Positions 10,823-22,674 of a stretch of DNA of 53,108 nucleotides are shown here, piece by piece; positions within the stretch are counted from its first letter, which is position 1, and the number at the start of each line of letters is the position of its first letter. The DNA is from Azolla pinnata (Eukaryota; Streptophyta; Polypodiopsida; Salviniales; Salviniaceae): positions 1 through 53,108 of the forward strand of contig JBBBWG010029410.1 of the NCBI GenBank assembly GCA_037176905.1. Direction: 5' to 3'. The position numbers and the translations under genes were made by a program. The notes beneath the pieces were generated by a model. The model saw nothing but the letters and a program-made list of their open reading frames with translations. It was not told the origin of the DNA and searched no databases.

Positions 10823-13800
10823 ATGGCGCCTCTGTTCGGCCGTGCTCTGCCCTGCCGAGTCCGCAGCTATGGCACCTTGATCTCGCAGCTCCGGGGCCTC
10901 TGCTCCTGCAGAGTTTTGCTGCGCCATGGCACACATGCCATCGACTCTGTTTCCTCCGAGGGTCCTGCGGATGATGCTCAAGAAGAAGAAGAAGAAGAAG
11001 AAGGTGTGTTTGTTCGTCGCTCGGCACGATCCACTTCCATGTCGTCATCGATCCGATCCCCATCCCCGTGGAAAACTCCTTCCGTGCCTCACGGAGATGA
11101 AGGCCTTGAAATCGCGAAGCTTCCCGTCGCCCCTGATCTTGTTCAGACCCTTGCACGCCGCGGGATTGAGAAGCTTTTTCCTATTCAGGTAAGCGCCCGC
11201 CTCGGACTCCTACGGAATGTGTGCTTCGCAGACAATGTCTTTCACGTTGTGAGTCATCACGAATTCGTGGATTCGATAGCCTAACTGTACCTCATAGGAT
11301 TTCTCACCTCATGGTGTCGAGCGAGACTAGGTACGTGTGATCGTTTGCTTGAATTTTTTTCTATCTGCGACGTATTGGTGTGCTATAACAAATTTACCCA
11401 CATTGCAGATTATGAACCTCAAAATCCTTGCTTCAATAAAAAAACTGTTGAGAGCAGGATCCTGGCATAAGATTCATGCACTTTTTTGTTTTCTTGACTC
11501 TATGATATCTCCTGTGCTATCACAGTTAAGACCGATTGCACTTTGATGGTATTGAAATTTCAGGAGCTCATTGACTTTGTGGTATATATTTGTCCTAAAT
11601 CTGTAGAGGGGATTCCAGTGCATGTACTTGATTCTATTAAAAATGTGCATTTTTTTAATTCTCTCGCTTCCACATAGTACCTACCTGAGAACTGTAACCA
11701 TAACTATTTTCATGCTATGATTCTTGCATTGCAAATCACTGTAATCCTTATCAGCAGAAATTATTTCTCATTTACCTGCTCTGGTTCTCTCACATTAATC
11801 GCCTTAATCACGTCTTCATTATTTCCCTTGATAATGAAAAGACACTTGCGCTAAATAATCTGGATTCACTGATCAATTCTCAATCACTGGTATAATCATG
11901 TCATTGGCATCTTCTGGACTGAATGGTTATGTTTTTGTATAATTAACGATGTTTCTACTACTTTTAGAGAGCTGTCTTAGAACCTGCACTTAGAGGACAA
12001 GACCTGATTGCTCGTGCAAAGACTGGAACAGGAAAGACGCTAGCTTTTGGCATTCCGATTATAGATCGAATTATCAAAGAGAATGAGAAAGTCCACAGGT
12101 ATTTTTGTTGTGGATTTTCAAGATTCGAGGATGTTAAACATTAGCTATTTGAGTCACATTTATATGGATGTGGTATACAGGCGACTTGGGAAACCTCCTC
12201 TCGCTGTCGTAATGGCCCCTACACGGGAACTAGCAAAGCAAGTGGAAGCCGAATTGGCAGAGTCAGCCCCAAACCTAGAACTCATTTGTGTATATGGTGG
12301 AGTCTCTATCGATAATCAGATTAGGCAGCTCCGAAAAGGAGTTGATATTGCAGTTGGAACACCGGGTCGTTTTATTGACCTTATTCAGCGTGGATCTCTG
12401 CGTCTGAATGAAGTTAAATATGTCGTACTTGATGAAGCTGACCAGATGTTGGCCATCGGATTTGTGGATGATATCCGAAAGATTTTTGAGTATCTGCCAA
12501 TGGAGAGGCAAAGTATGCTTTTCTCTGCTACAATGCCAGGTTGGGTGAAGGAGCTTGCAGAAAAGCACATGAAAACTCCACTAATAATTGATCTGGTTGG
12601 TTGGACCATTTTTCTTGTCCTATCTTGCAGAATAGCTTGATTTTTTGTATGTAGTCCGATGATCTTGTGTATGTTATCAGGTTGGAAAAAACGAAGATAA
12701 AATAGCCGAGGGCATCAAGCTTTTATCTTTGCTCACTAACAGAGGAGAAAAGTGCTCAGTACTAGGTGACCTAATTAAAGTGAGAATTGATTTGTCATCA
12801 TGTTGATAGCTTGCTACTTCATGTATGTCTTGTCTCACGTTCATGCCAGCATCATTATTTTGGTTTCACTTTCTCTTACATAGCAATTCATGGCAGGTAT
12901 ATGGCAAGTGCTGCAAGAGTATCGTTTTTACAAAGACAAAGAGTGATGCTGATGATGTTGCCATGTCCCTAAGCCAGTCAATCAATTGTGAGCCTCTACA
13001 TGGTGATATTTCGCAGTCTCAAAGAGAGAAAACCCTCAAGTCTTTTCGCGATGGGAAAACATCTGTATTAGTTGCAACAGATGTTGCATCGAGGGGTTTG
13101 GATATTCCCAACGTTGATCTTGTATGTATAATAACATGCTTGTTGAAGAGATGGATTTGCTTTTTGTAGGGCACCTAAGTATCCCTAGCTTAAATGATAA
13201 TTTACCGTGAGATCCCCCTGTTTCAAAAACTTGGAATATAGCTCGTTATTGAATTCTGTAGATTTAAAAAATCTACTACTATAAAGCTGGTATTATGTCA
13301 ATGCTTGTTAGAAAGTTCTGAATATTCTGATGTTTCTCACCTTTTTTGATAATAAGTTCTACTATCTACAATAATTTTTTGTGTGATTGTTTTCATTTCA
13401 GGTTGTACACTACGAGGTTGCTAATGATTCAGAGACATTTGTGCATCGCTCTGGTCGAACAGGCCGAGCTGGAAAAGCTGGAACTGCAATTTTACTGTAT
13501 TCATTTAACCAGAGGCGAATACTTGATTCATTACAGAGAGACTTGAAATGTAAGTTCCAAAGCATCAATCCACCATCTGCCAAAGAAGTTTTGATGGCAT
13601 CCGCTGAACTGGCAGTTGAAAAGCTGCACAAAGTTCATAAAGACATGATAGATGCCTTTCTGCCCACAGCTGAAAAGCTTTATTTAGAACAGGGTACTAG
13701 AGCATTTGCAGCAGCCTTAGCGCATGTTTCTGGTTTTGGTGAGGTAATAATAATACCCGTTCTCCCCTTTTTCTAACCAGACTGAGTTTGTGCTATGCAC

Positions 13801-14603
13801 CCGATAATTTTTCTTTGATTTTAGAATTATGAATTACACATGTTCTGAAGGTACTTGCATGGGTGTCCATCCCTGCACTAAAAGCTTTTGTCTGATGACA
13901 TCTCTAAATGGCGTGTCTGAGGACACAATTCAAGTGATTGAACCTATTTCTTATTTACTATCACAGCTTGCAACAATTGTCAAAGAACCATCCCGAAGTG
14001 AAAGGCTTGCTAATAGTGACGGATCTAGAAGTTCTTCGTACAGTATGAGTGGAAAACACAGCAACAATGGATCAAAACCTTTGTATACCAGTTTCAATTC
14101 TTCTAGTGGTGGTGACTGGCCAAGCAGGTGATGCTTAGGACGCACCTTCTCATTGTGATGTATGCCATCATTGGTGCGATAAATATGCTAATGTATTGTC
14201 ACTATTGTGCATCTCAATAACCTCAGCAGGTATGCTTAGGATGCATCTTCTCATTGTGATGTATGCTATAGTTGGTGTGATAAATATGCTAATGTATTGC
14301 CACTATTGTGCATCTCAATAATTTCTTCATTCATCTTAGGTGCAAAGTTGGGACATTAGATTCTATGATATTAAAAATAAAAAATTGAAACCTGCTGATA
14401 TGATGATTACAATGGCTTCAACTGTGGATCCTAGCATACTCAGATTTTAATTAAACATGTGATGCATATGACAGACACATGATGTATTTGGATTGTATTT
14501 GCTTGTGACTGACACGTGAATGATTTTATGCAGAGTATTCAAAGGGAAATGCCTGAAATGTGGGCGGAGTGGGCATCGGGCTGTGGAGTGCCCCAAATCA
14601 TAA
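10823..14603 (+). CDS. DEAD-box RNA helicase with C-terminal CCHC knuckle, PMH1/2 (RH9/RH53) type, probably mitochondrial
   Basis: This ATP-dependent RNA helicase probably assists mitochondrial group II intron splicing and RNA folding, as Arabidopsis PMH1/2 do. The model has eight exons: 10823-11188, 11968-12098, 12181-12595, 12681-12779, 12897-13121, 13402-13743, 13967-14127 and 14534-14603 (TAA), giving 602 aa in one frame. The N-terminus is Arg-rich and presequence-like, followed by an acidic run. Motifs: AKTGTGKT at 139-146, PTRELA at 179-184, TPGR, DEAD at 250-253, SAT at 281-283, [12 protein letters not shown] at 397-408 and HRSGRTGR at 427-434. A C-X2-C-X4-H-X4-C knuckle uses C586, C589, H594 and C599. 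The region between core and knuckle is short and Ser/Gly-rich; RH53 is longer there in memory. Exon 7 start (13967) is the least certain junction, chosen because it preserves phase. Confidence 0.93.
14121..14324 (+). repeat. ~101-bp tandem duplication copying a splice donor
   Basis: The end of helicase exon 7 and the start of its last intron (about 14121-14222) are repeated at 14224-14324. Both copies contain a GCAG/GT donor-like site, TGCTTAGGA, CTTCTCATTGTGATGTATG and TATTGTGCATCTCAATAA. The duplicate donor reads CAG/GTATGC at about 14229-14234. Confidence 0.9.
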
Positions 14604-15720
14604 ACAGAAAGGAGAAATGTGGGGTCAATCATTTTCCTGTATGATGTGAAATCTTGTATTTCTTATGGAAAAGACCAATGCAGTGCATCATTATTGGTGT
14701 CAAATGACAAGAATGCGAATAGGCTGTGCATCATTGTGAACGAATTCCTCTTTTGTTCGTAATGTGGCTCCATGTTTATTTTCAATGGAGAGTAGAGTTC
14801 CTTGCCAACAGATATAAGATGTGCTAAGGCTAAGGTACTTTGGCCATTAATTAATGTGTGATGTAAGTTGTAACTTATGACCACCAATTCTTCAGTACCC
14901 TATTCATCTGCCCCTAATCTACCAGTATTACATTTTTTAAAATTATACATGAACCTCTATAATGATTGAAAGTTTTTCTGGGATTAGATACTGGTTCCGA
15001 TGGCTTTAAACATTGTGAAGATTTTTCTCCAGATGATTGATTATGATAATAAGAATCTTTGTACTTATTACAAGTTCTTCTGTATAATTAGGTTCATATT
15101 TAAACATTGTGAAGACTTTTCTCCAGATGAGTCATTATGATAATATGAACCTTTGTATAATTAGGTTGCAGTATGAACGAGAATTGACTTCTTCCAGGTC
15201 TTCGCAGTTTCTGGAAACCTTTCCCCCATTCAATTGATTAAGATCTTGGGTTCTCCGTGTCCATCCCAATGCAGTGATTTCAACATCATGGAGACTTGAG
15301 AGGAAAGAGGCTAGTGGTTATCACTATGTTTGTTCAAAGAAATTCTGATCAAATAGTTTGGTTATTATGTGGCATGCAGAGAGAAAATTTCCACCCTGCA
15401 AGTGCTATGGATACAATGGAGGGGGTGTACATTTGATGCCCATTAAAGAGAACATTTGCAAAGCTGTGTGTAAAACATTGGGAAACTCAGGAAGAGACTT
15501 GTGGAGACTTGCCAAAAACATAAGTGGAGTTTGATAGGAACTCCAAGAGGGGCGCAAGAACAAGAATTGTATCCTTCAAAAGACATCAAGAGAGGTGTAA
15601 GAGCATATTGAAGAAAAAGCGTTGATGATTTACTCTTAACAAAAAACCTCTGCATCATTACACGGTATCGTACAAAGTGTTCTACATTGTACAAGGACTA
15701 CACCAATCAGTGATTGAATG
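14604..15720. other. Intergenic region between convergent genes
   Basis: This interval must contain the 3' UTRs of the helicase (+) and the hydrolase (-). A local duplication occupies 15005-15168. No other feature is seen. Confidence 0.7.
15005..15168 (+). repeat. ~93-bp tandem duplication
   Basis: 15005-15096 and 15099-15168 share TTTAAACATTGTGAAGA, TTTTCTCCAGATGA, TTATGATAATA and TATAATTAGGTT; the second copy has lost about 22 bp. Confidence 0.85.
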
Positions 15721-18700
15721 TCACATTGATTCTTTGTTTCTCTTTCCCATCCCTCTGAAGCATCCCAACCCAAACCTCCGGCTAAACGCCTCAAACCTGC
15801 ATTTTCTTCGAGGAGTTATTACAGATCCATTATCAGCATTCAAGAACTCTTCCACTTTCATCGAATTTGTTTCTTGCAGAGCGACACTGATGGCCCTCAG
15901 AATCATCTGCCAGAAAGAACAAAATGATATATCAAGATTTTGTAGGGGCTCGAGATTTTGTGAGATTAGATTAAAGTAATGATTATATACACATCCAACA
16001 ATTTTGTCCTACAGAGAATGAGAAATCAACACGGTTGCAAAACAATAATACCTTTTCTTCTTCATCAACATTGGAAGGAATTTCAGCAAATATTTGTCGC
16101 CCGGAGGGCCCATCAGTGGATTTTTCACTTTTTCCAGGAGAAGCACATCTCACCCACCCTTCAGTTGAAGCACCATTTGAGCTGGGGTATGAGCAATCTC
16201 CACTCTGTTCTCTTCCACTAGACTGATAGATTTGGTAAGAAGCTCAATGTAAAATAATGCTAAGACATAATGGTATGAACGAGATTACGATAATGTTCAA
16301 ATACAATCCTCATACCTCCAACTGGTCACAAGTATAAAATTCTGGGTTATCATGATTGCCCTTCATTCGCCTGATGATTCCGGCTATATCTGTAGGATGC
16401 TCCAAGTTGCTTTTCCGCGACTGCAAAACCTTTTTAACACCCAGCCAGCATGGGATATACTTTAATGAAACAATCATCACGGCATAGCTGGAACTCAGCA
16501 AATGAGAAGTGCCAGATTACATTAGCTTCACCAAGTTTACTGAGAATTTCCTGCTGTGGTACGTTCTCCTTTCCTGGTGTAAATGATCCATTAATATCAC
16601 CAAGTCTGCTGACTGCTTCTTGCTGGAGTAACTTCATATGTCCTATGCAAATAACCATCACCACAAGAATAAGCTTTAACAATCATATAACCTGCACCGT
16701 ATAATTCTATAACAAACAAAACCTGCTTCTAACAGAAAAACAAGAGATCTACATCAATGTGATGGGTATATTCACAAAGACACCACCAACATATGTCAAG
16801 GTATGAGTAGCTAAGGTGACTGCCAATATGTTTTGTATAATGGAAGCAGCCTACACTCCAATTACAAATGAAAAATCTTGTATTTTCAGCAAACCAGATT
16901 CTTTGCAGGTAGAGCCTGAATAGATCTCCTAAGCAATTCAAAAGATGTAATCAAACGCATAAAAAGAAACACAAACCTTCAGAATTTTCCGAATTCTGCA
17001 TACTGCGAACAGGCTCGGAATGCTGTAACCAAAACTCATTATTTCTTAGCCTTAACAGCACATTTACTTATGTTAACTGAACATTAATACACATAGCAAG
17101 TCTTTAATCCTATGATATCTTTGGTAAGAAGTATTTCACTGCAGATATCAAGTACACTAGGTAGATTGCTTAATATATCTCATTTCATATGACTGTATAA
17201 TAAGGCCCAGTTTTTCTTGCCTTTATTCTGAGAGTGCCTATCTAAATGCAGCAGTCTATCGTAATGGAAGGTAAATACACACAAGCGCACATATATGTTC
17301 AAAGCAACAACCGAACCACTATCCTATTAAAAAGAACAGTCTACCATGTGCAAATAAAACCCTGCTGATTTCAGACAGCAATATGCACTAGACCCTCTAC
17401 ACTGATTCAGCAGCACCAATTGCAAATGTCACTCGCTATATACATCTTAAACAAACAATTCGAAAACAAAAAATGAATTTTTAGAAGGAATGAGAAGCTA
17501 CGTTACTACCTCAATTAGCCCTTGAAAGGATGGAAATGCATTTACACCATATGCCAGGAAATTGCACGTATCCTCTAGAGAGGGATGTGTGGGTGGGCTT
17601 AAGACATTGTGGAAGAAAATTGTCACAGAATCATAGTAGAATTGTGGCCTTGACGAGTTATGGTCTCCTTCAAATTTAATTATGTTTTTGTCACCCTGCC
17701 AAAGTTGTCATTATCAGAAATCTTCAAATAGAGAAACATGAGGTTAAAGATGAGTCTGTTCTGTAGAGGAAGGATATCAAGAACATACTGCATACACTCT
17801 GTGGATGAGATCGGAGTGGTGGGGAGGTATAAATGCATCCCCTGTTGCATGTCCAAATAACGCTGGAATGAAGGTTTTAGAAGCGTGCTGAAGAAGTATA
17901 AGAAAACTAATTAGATCATGATATTATTGCTTGATGAGCTTGTTTAGATGCATGTGGATGTAAACTAGTGAGCAAGCAGTTTGATTTGAATCGGAACCAA
18001 ACACAATCGCTGTTTAGTGTCTTAACCAGTTTGACAATTAAGTCAATTTAGTATGTTGATACCAGTAAAGCTTAAATTTTATTTGTCTTGGAAATAATGA
18101 TTAATGGTTTGATTTGGTTCAATTTCAACAGCTTAGTTCCGTTTACTGACTTTCATTGTTTGGTTTGGGTTCTAAAAATTCTGAACTGTTGGTTTAAAAG
18201 GTAATGCTTCTGTTGATGCCTCACTTTGAAGTGCTGAAATTATATGAAGGTGCTACATCAACTACTATGAGTATAAACAGAACGCTCACAGGCACACACA
18301 TTTATATGCTTATCTCGTTCATCCCTGGTTTAGTTCACGATAGATGATGGACCCAACACGAAGTATTACCTGAACAATATTCATATCCATGATGTCAAAT
18401 TGCACCCTTTTTTGAATGATTCTTCGCATTATTTGCAAAGCTACTCGTATCTGCAGAACAAAGTTAAATCATCCCCTAATCATACAGTAGCAGCTGTGCT
18501 AAATTCTATATTATTTAATATGTTAATCTTTCTTGGAGATCACATAACTTGTTAACTTTGGTATCCTTCAATGCCTCTCATGTATTTAGGAAACGTTCTT
18601 GAAGGCCATACTTTTCATTTGAAGTTGTGCTGATTTTATTCAATAGGGGCAACTTGCATATAGTATTTCAAAGAATACAAATTCAAAGCAAAAAGAAAGA

Positions 18701-21382
18701 CTCTATCCATAATGAAAAGAGTTTATACTTCCAGGATCTTATTTCGTTTTGCAATTCTGCAGCAAGGGCAGACCTTTTCCTCACATGCTATTTCATGTCC
18801 AAACTCCCCTTCCTTCCCAAAATGCGCCTAGATGGGTCTATGAAGTCAGTTCTAGGGAACCACTGAAGTGTTGTTTGAGAACATCTGCCATGTATCATTG
18901 GGGTGTGCACATGGGGGCTTTTATCATTGTCTATTTGACTCAGCTCAGAAGTAAATATATTCAAGTGACATTTTCAAGTGACTGAGCTAAGATGTTCTTT
19001 TGATCAAATTCACCACAGCACACTCAAACTTTAGGATATTCAGAAAGCACAGTACTTCCAATATTAACGCTTACAGTGAACTTGGGGAGACGAATTTTGT
19101 ACACATCAACCAACTCCATCATCAGCGTGAAAAGATTTGAAAATGGGCTGTCAAGAACCATTCCTGCAATAGACGGATCTTCAGCACCATAGAGCAGACT
19201 GCAAAACAAAGAGAAAAAGAATGCTGCATGCTCATCAACCTGCAACTGTATAGGCCCTATATTGCAAAAAAAAACATGTACATAATGCCTACAATGATCA
19301 AGAAGATGAGCAATGCAATGTCAATCCAGAGGATATTCTCTGACTAAATAAATACATTGTGCTTCCCCAAGAATAGAACCAAAAGGAAAAGGAATAGTAT
19401 CTCTGGTGCTGGCACTGAATTGTATTTCAGGTTTGATTTTAGGTTTCGAAAAATATGGAAGGGGGCTCCATTGGCTGAACTAGAATATCACAGACTGTTA
19501 TAAGTGCGCATGTAGTCTTCCATTGCAGGGTAAAATAGAATGTCATATGTATTAGAGTGTGCACATCAACTCATCATTGTCTCATATTAGCTACAAGAAC
19601 TATTGTGCAATGTTATCTTCTTCTACAGACGAAACCATGAGGTTGCATTGCATGAGTGCTTCTCTGAATGAATGCATGATCTCGAACAAGTTAAAGGATG
19701 TTAGAATACCTCGTTACTGCACCCATAGAACGTCCCCACAAGCCAATACAAGATGTTTGCTTTAACGAGCGCACATAGGTAACAACCGCCTTTAGATCTT
19801 CTTTCTGGAGAGAACACCTAAACTGTTAGCATTAGACATACTCAAGTAACACATCGACTGTTTCGAGATGGAGGGACAGGACAGGAAACTCACTTCATTC
19901 CAACCAAGGCTAACAAAATCTCCATCAGATAGACCAGATCCAGAGAAGTCGAGGGTGAAAACAGTAATGTTTGAAGGAAGGAGTACAAATGCTGCCCCAT
20001 TGCCATCAGCTCGACATCCACTGATTAGAATAACAGGAAATATAAAAATGAACCCAGTATCAACACATATGCAATACAAAAATAACCCGGAAAAGAAAAA
20101 AAAAAGAATATCTCGTATTACACCCAAATGTAGGAATAACCCGAATCAACCCAGGCCTTGATAACTTGCTTCTAGATTAAGAATATAACGAGTTTTACAG
20201 CTGCATGGCTAAGGCTGCTACTTCGCGATCCCAGTGAATGAAGGAACCACTAAGGGGTTTCTGTTCAAAGAAAATCTTAAATGCAGCTAAGATATCATGT
20301 GTCCATGAAAACAGAAAACTGTCCCAACACACCATCCACACTCTATGGTTGTCTCACCACTAAAGAGTGTTTGACCACCCAAGAGTCTTATACCTCGTGT
20401 GCCTGACCACCCAAAAATCCAGTACAATAAGCAATTGTACATGCAAGTTCATAAATGGTTTCCAGTTATGGAATTTCCACCACCTCTAACTTACTTCATC
20501 AATACTTGCTGTCTGTGACTATATGAAAAATAGATCCATCAATCCTAAACCCTGAACCCCCAATCTGCGATCCACGTGAAGGTTAAACCAATTCAGAATT
20601 GGATGCACCATACTACAAGAAACAATAACATAAGGCCCAAACCGATCAGTACACAAACAAATCGTAAAACGTTTGTCTTGTAATTTCATCAACTGTGAAG
20701 CCAGAAACATTGAGCTCAGGAGGTGACAAAATGTGTAGCAATTTAGGATCTGGAGTAATACATCGAGATCCAAAACATATGAAACCCTGAGAGTAAGGCG
20801 AGTAATATAAGTTGGTTACTGACCTATTTCCATGGCAATATATCACACAAGGCAGCTTCGTGTCTTCAGGAAGCTCTGCCGGAACATAATGACTGCACTG
20901 CAAAACTTGGCCTTTGCTGTTGGTAATCTGCCAGTTATAAACACATCGCTCAGCATTTGAAGAGTCTTATTTATTTTTCTCAAAACCTTTCCGATCGTTT
21001 GCTTGGCAGCGACAATTTCACACATTCGTTGTCAAAATCATATGCGTCTTCTTCCTGAAGCAACTATTTTTTGCTTTGTCTACACTTTTTGGCCCAAATT
21101 TAGAACAATTTCAATGGACTGGGTCGAAGGAGATGCAAACTTAACCTCTAGATCTTTCCGTTTGTAAGGGCGGCCTTTGATGGAGAACTCAGCTTCTAAG
21201 AGGTCACCTACACTGTATTCAGCCCTGCAAATGCATGGCCAGAACAAGCGAACAAGTCAGATTAGTCTCAAGCTTTCAATTCGGAAGGCAAAATTGAGGG
21301 TAATGGAAAGGAAAAAACGGAGCAAAGAGAGAAAGGACATCAACCTAGGGGGTCGAATTACAAAGTTAACGAAAGGTTCCAT
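15721..21382 (-). CDS. Serine alpha/beta hydrolase with long tail and C-terminal UIM-like motif
   Basis: This belongs to a plant alpha/beta-hydrolase family starting MxxxVNFxIRPPRAEY; the substrate is unknown. Fourteen minus-strand exons give 540 aa: 21382-21345, 21224-21146, 20927-20824, 20020-19894, 19804-19710, 19198-19075, 18450-18370, 17887-17789, 17695-17510, 17022-16977, 16642-16461, 16420-16316, 16222-16052 and 15906-15721 (TGA). All junctions are GT-AG with matching phases. The catalytic set is intact. The oxyanion HG is in CHGN (70-73), nucleophile Ser142 in GRSMG, acid Asp233 in HATGDAF and base His261 in EGDHNS. Residues 312-540 form a Ser/Glu-rich, probably disordered tail. Residues 475-491 (DEEEKMILRAISVALQE) resemble a ubiquitin-interacting motif. 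There is no signal peptide or membrane segment, so a cytosolic or nuclear location is likely. The last five exons are the least certain because the tail is weakly conserved. Confidence 0.92.
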
Positions 21383-22202
21383 GGAAGCTGAAGGGAGCCA
21401 GCCTCTCGCAATGTATTCTCTCTGCAAATTCTGCTACTCTCCAGTTCCCCTTCGTTCTTTTTCCCTTTGACTCCCTCCCCTCTCTCTTCCTCTTCCACTC
21501 TCACACACACTCTCACTCTCTATGCAGAGAAGAGGTTCTAGATTTGCAAAGCCCTGCTTCAATCTTCTCCTTCTTCTTCTTCTTCTTCTTCTTCTTCTAG
21601 CTACTGAATTCTATGTTGTTCAGTGTGATCTGTGCTTCTGTTCTGTTGTGGAAATGCAGGGAAGGAAGGCATCTACAGCCTGCTCTGCTACACATACCCT
21701 CTTCTCTCTGAACTCTCTCCCTCTCTTGCTCTCTGCCCTATCTCCCTCTCTCTCGCCCTCTCTGATCCGCATTCATTCTCTTCCTTCTCCGCTTCTCTCC
21801 TCGCGTCCCCTTCTTCTCTTCTCCCCCTCCCTCTTCCCGCCGACACCCTCTCCTCTGCCCGTCTCTTCCCTTCAGCACACACACTCTGCTTCTGCTTTCT
21901 GTCTCTCCCCCCTCTTCTCGGCTCTGCTCTGCTGTTGCGCACCGTCTCTCTTCTCTTCTCTTCTCTCCTCTTCTCTTCTTCCCTTCTCTTCTCTCCTCTT
22001 CTCTTCTTCCCTTCTCTTCTCTTCTCTCCTCTTCTTCTCTTCTCTTCTCTTCTCTTCTCTTCTTCACTTCTCCTCTCTTCCCTGCTCTGCTCCGCTCTGC
22101 TTCTGTCTTCTGTTTTCCTCCTCTGCTCTGCTTCCGCCTTCCTCCTCTGCTCTGCTCTGTCTTCGGCCGAGCGGACACCTGAACGTACATTTCACAGGAC
22201 GC
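21383..22202. repeat. Upstream region of the hydrolase: TTC run and long pyrimidine tract
   Basis: This interval upstream of the hydrolase holds a TTC run (21564-21598) and a CT-rich tract (about 21700-22165), including a TCTCTTCTCTTCT-type stretch at 21950-22070. The hydrolase coding strand reads it as GAA/GA-rich sequence. Long stop-free frames through the tract (Leu/Ser-rich on +, Arg/Glu/Lys-rich on -) reflect composition, not genes. Confidence 0.8.
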
Positions 22203-22674
22203 CACATACATACATGCACATACATACATACGCACACAACGCATCATGCACATGCACCACCCATGTACATGCATCCCACGCAGGCATACATACATACGCA
22301 GACGACCCATCATGCGCATGCATCCATGTACAGGCATCCCATGCAGGCATACATACATACGCAGACAAACCCATCATGCACATGCACCCATGTACATGCA
22401 TCCCATGCAGGCATACGTACATACGCAGACAACGCATCATGCACATGCATCCATGTACATGCATCCCAGGCACGCATACATACATATGCGGACAACCCAA
22501 TCATACACATGCATCCATGTGCATGCATCCCATGCACGCATACATACATACGCAGACAACCCATCATGCACATACATCCATGCGCATGCATACATACATA
22601 CGCACACAACTTGTCATGCACATGCATCCATGTGCATGCATACCATGCATACATACATGCACATACACATCTGC
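22203..22674 (+). repeat. 62-64 bp minisatellite rich in CATG/TGCA palindromes, about 7 units
   Basis: Units begin near 22203, 22284, 22347, 22411, 22474, 22538 and 22584. The consensus carries GCATACATACATACGCAGAC, then AACCCATCATGCACATGCAT and CCATGTACATGCATCCCATG. The first unit is longer and the sixth shorter. The array is open in several frames on both strands because the unit lacks stops, and reads as His/Thr/Cys repeats; I do not regard it as coding. Confidence 0.95.

Noticed and set aside
13829..13966. Extending helicase exon 7 upstream to include the in-frame ATG at 13829
   Set aside because: The phase of an acceptor at 13824 does not match exon 6, the stretch has no similarity to helicase C-termini, and it ends in a good pyrimidine-tract acceptor at 13966.
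22203..22674. CRISPR-like array of regular ~62-bp units
   Set aside because: Whole units are repeated without unique spacers, the DNA is a plant nuclear genome, and no cas-like gene is present.
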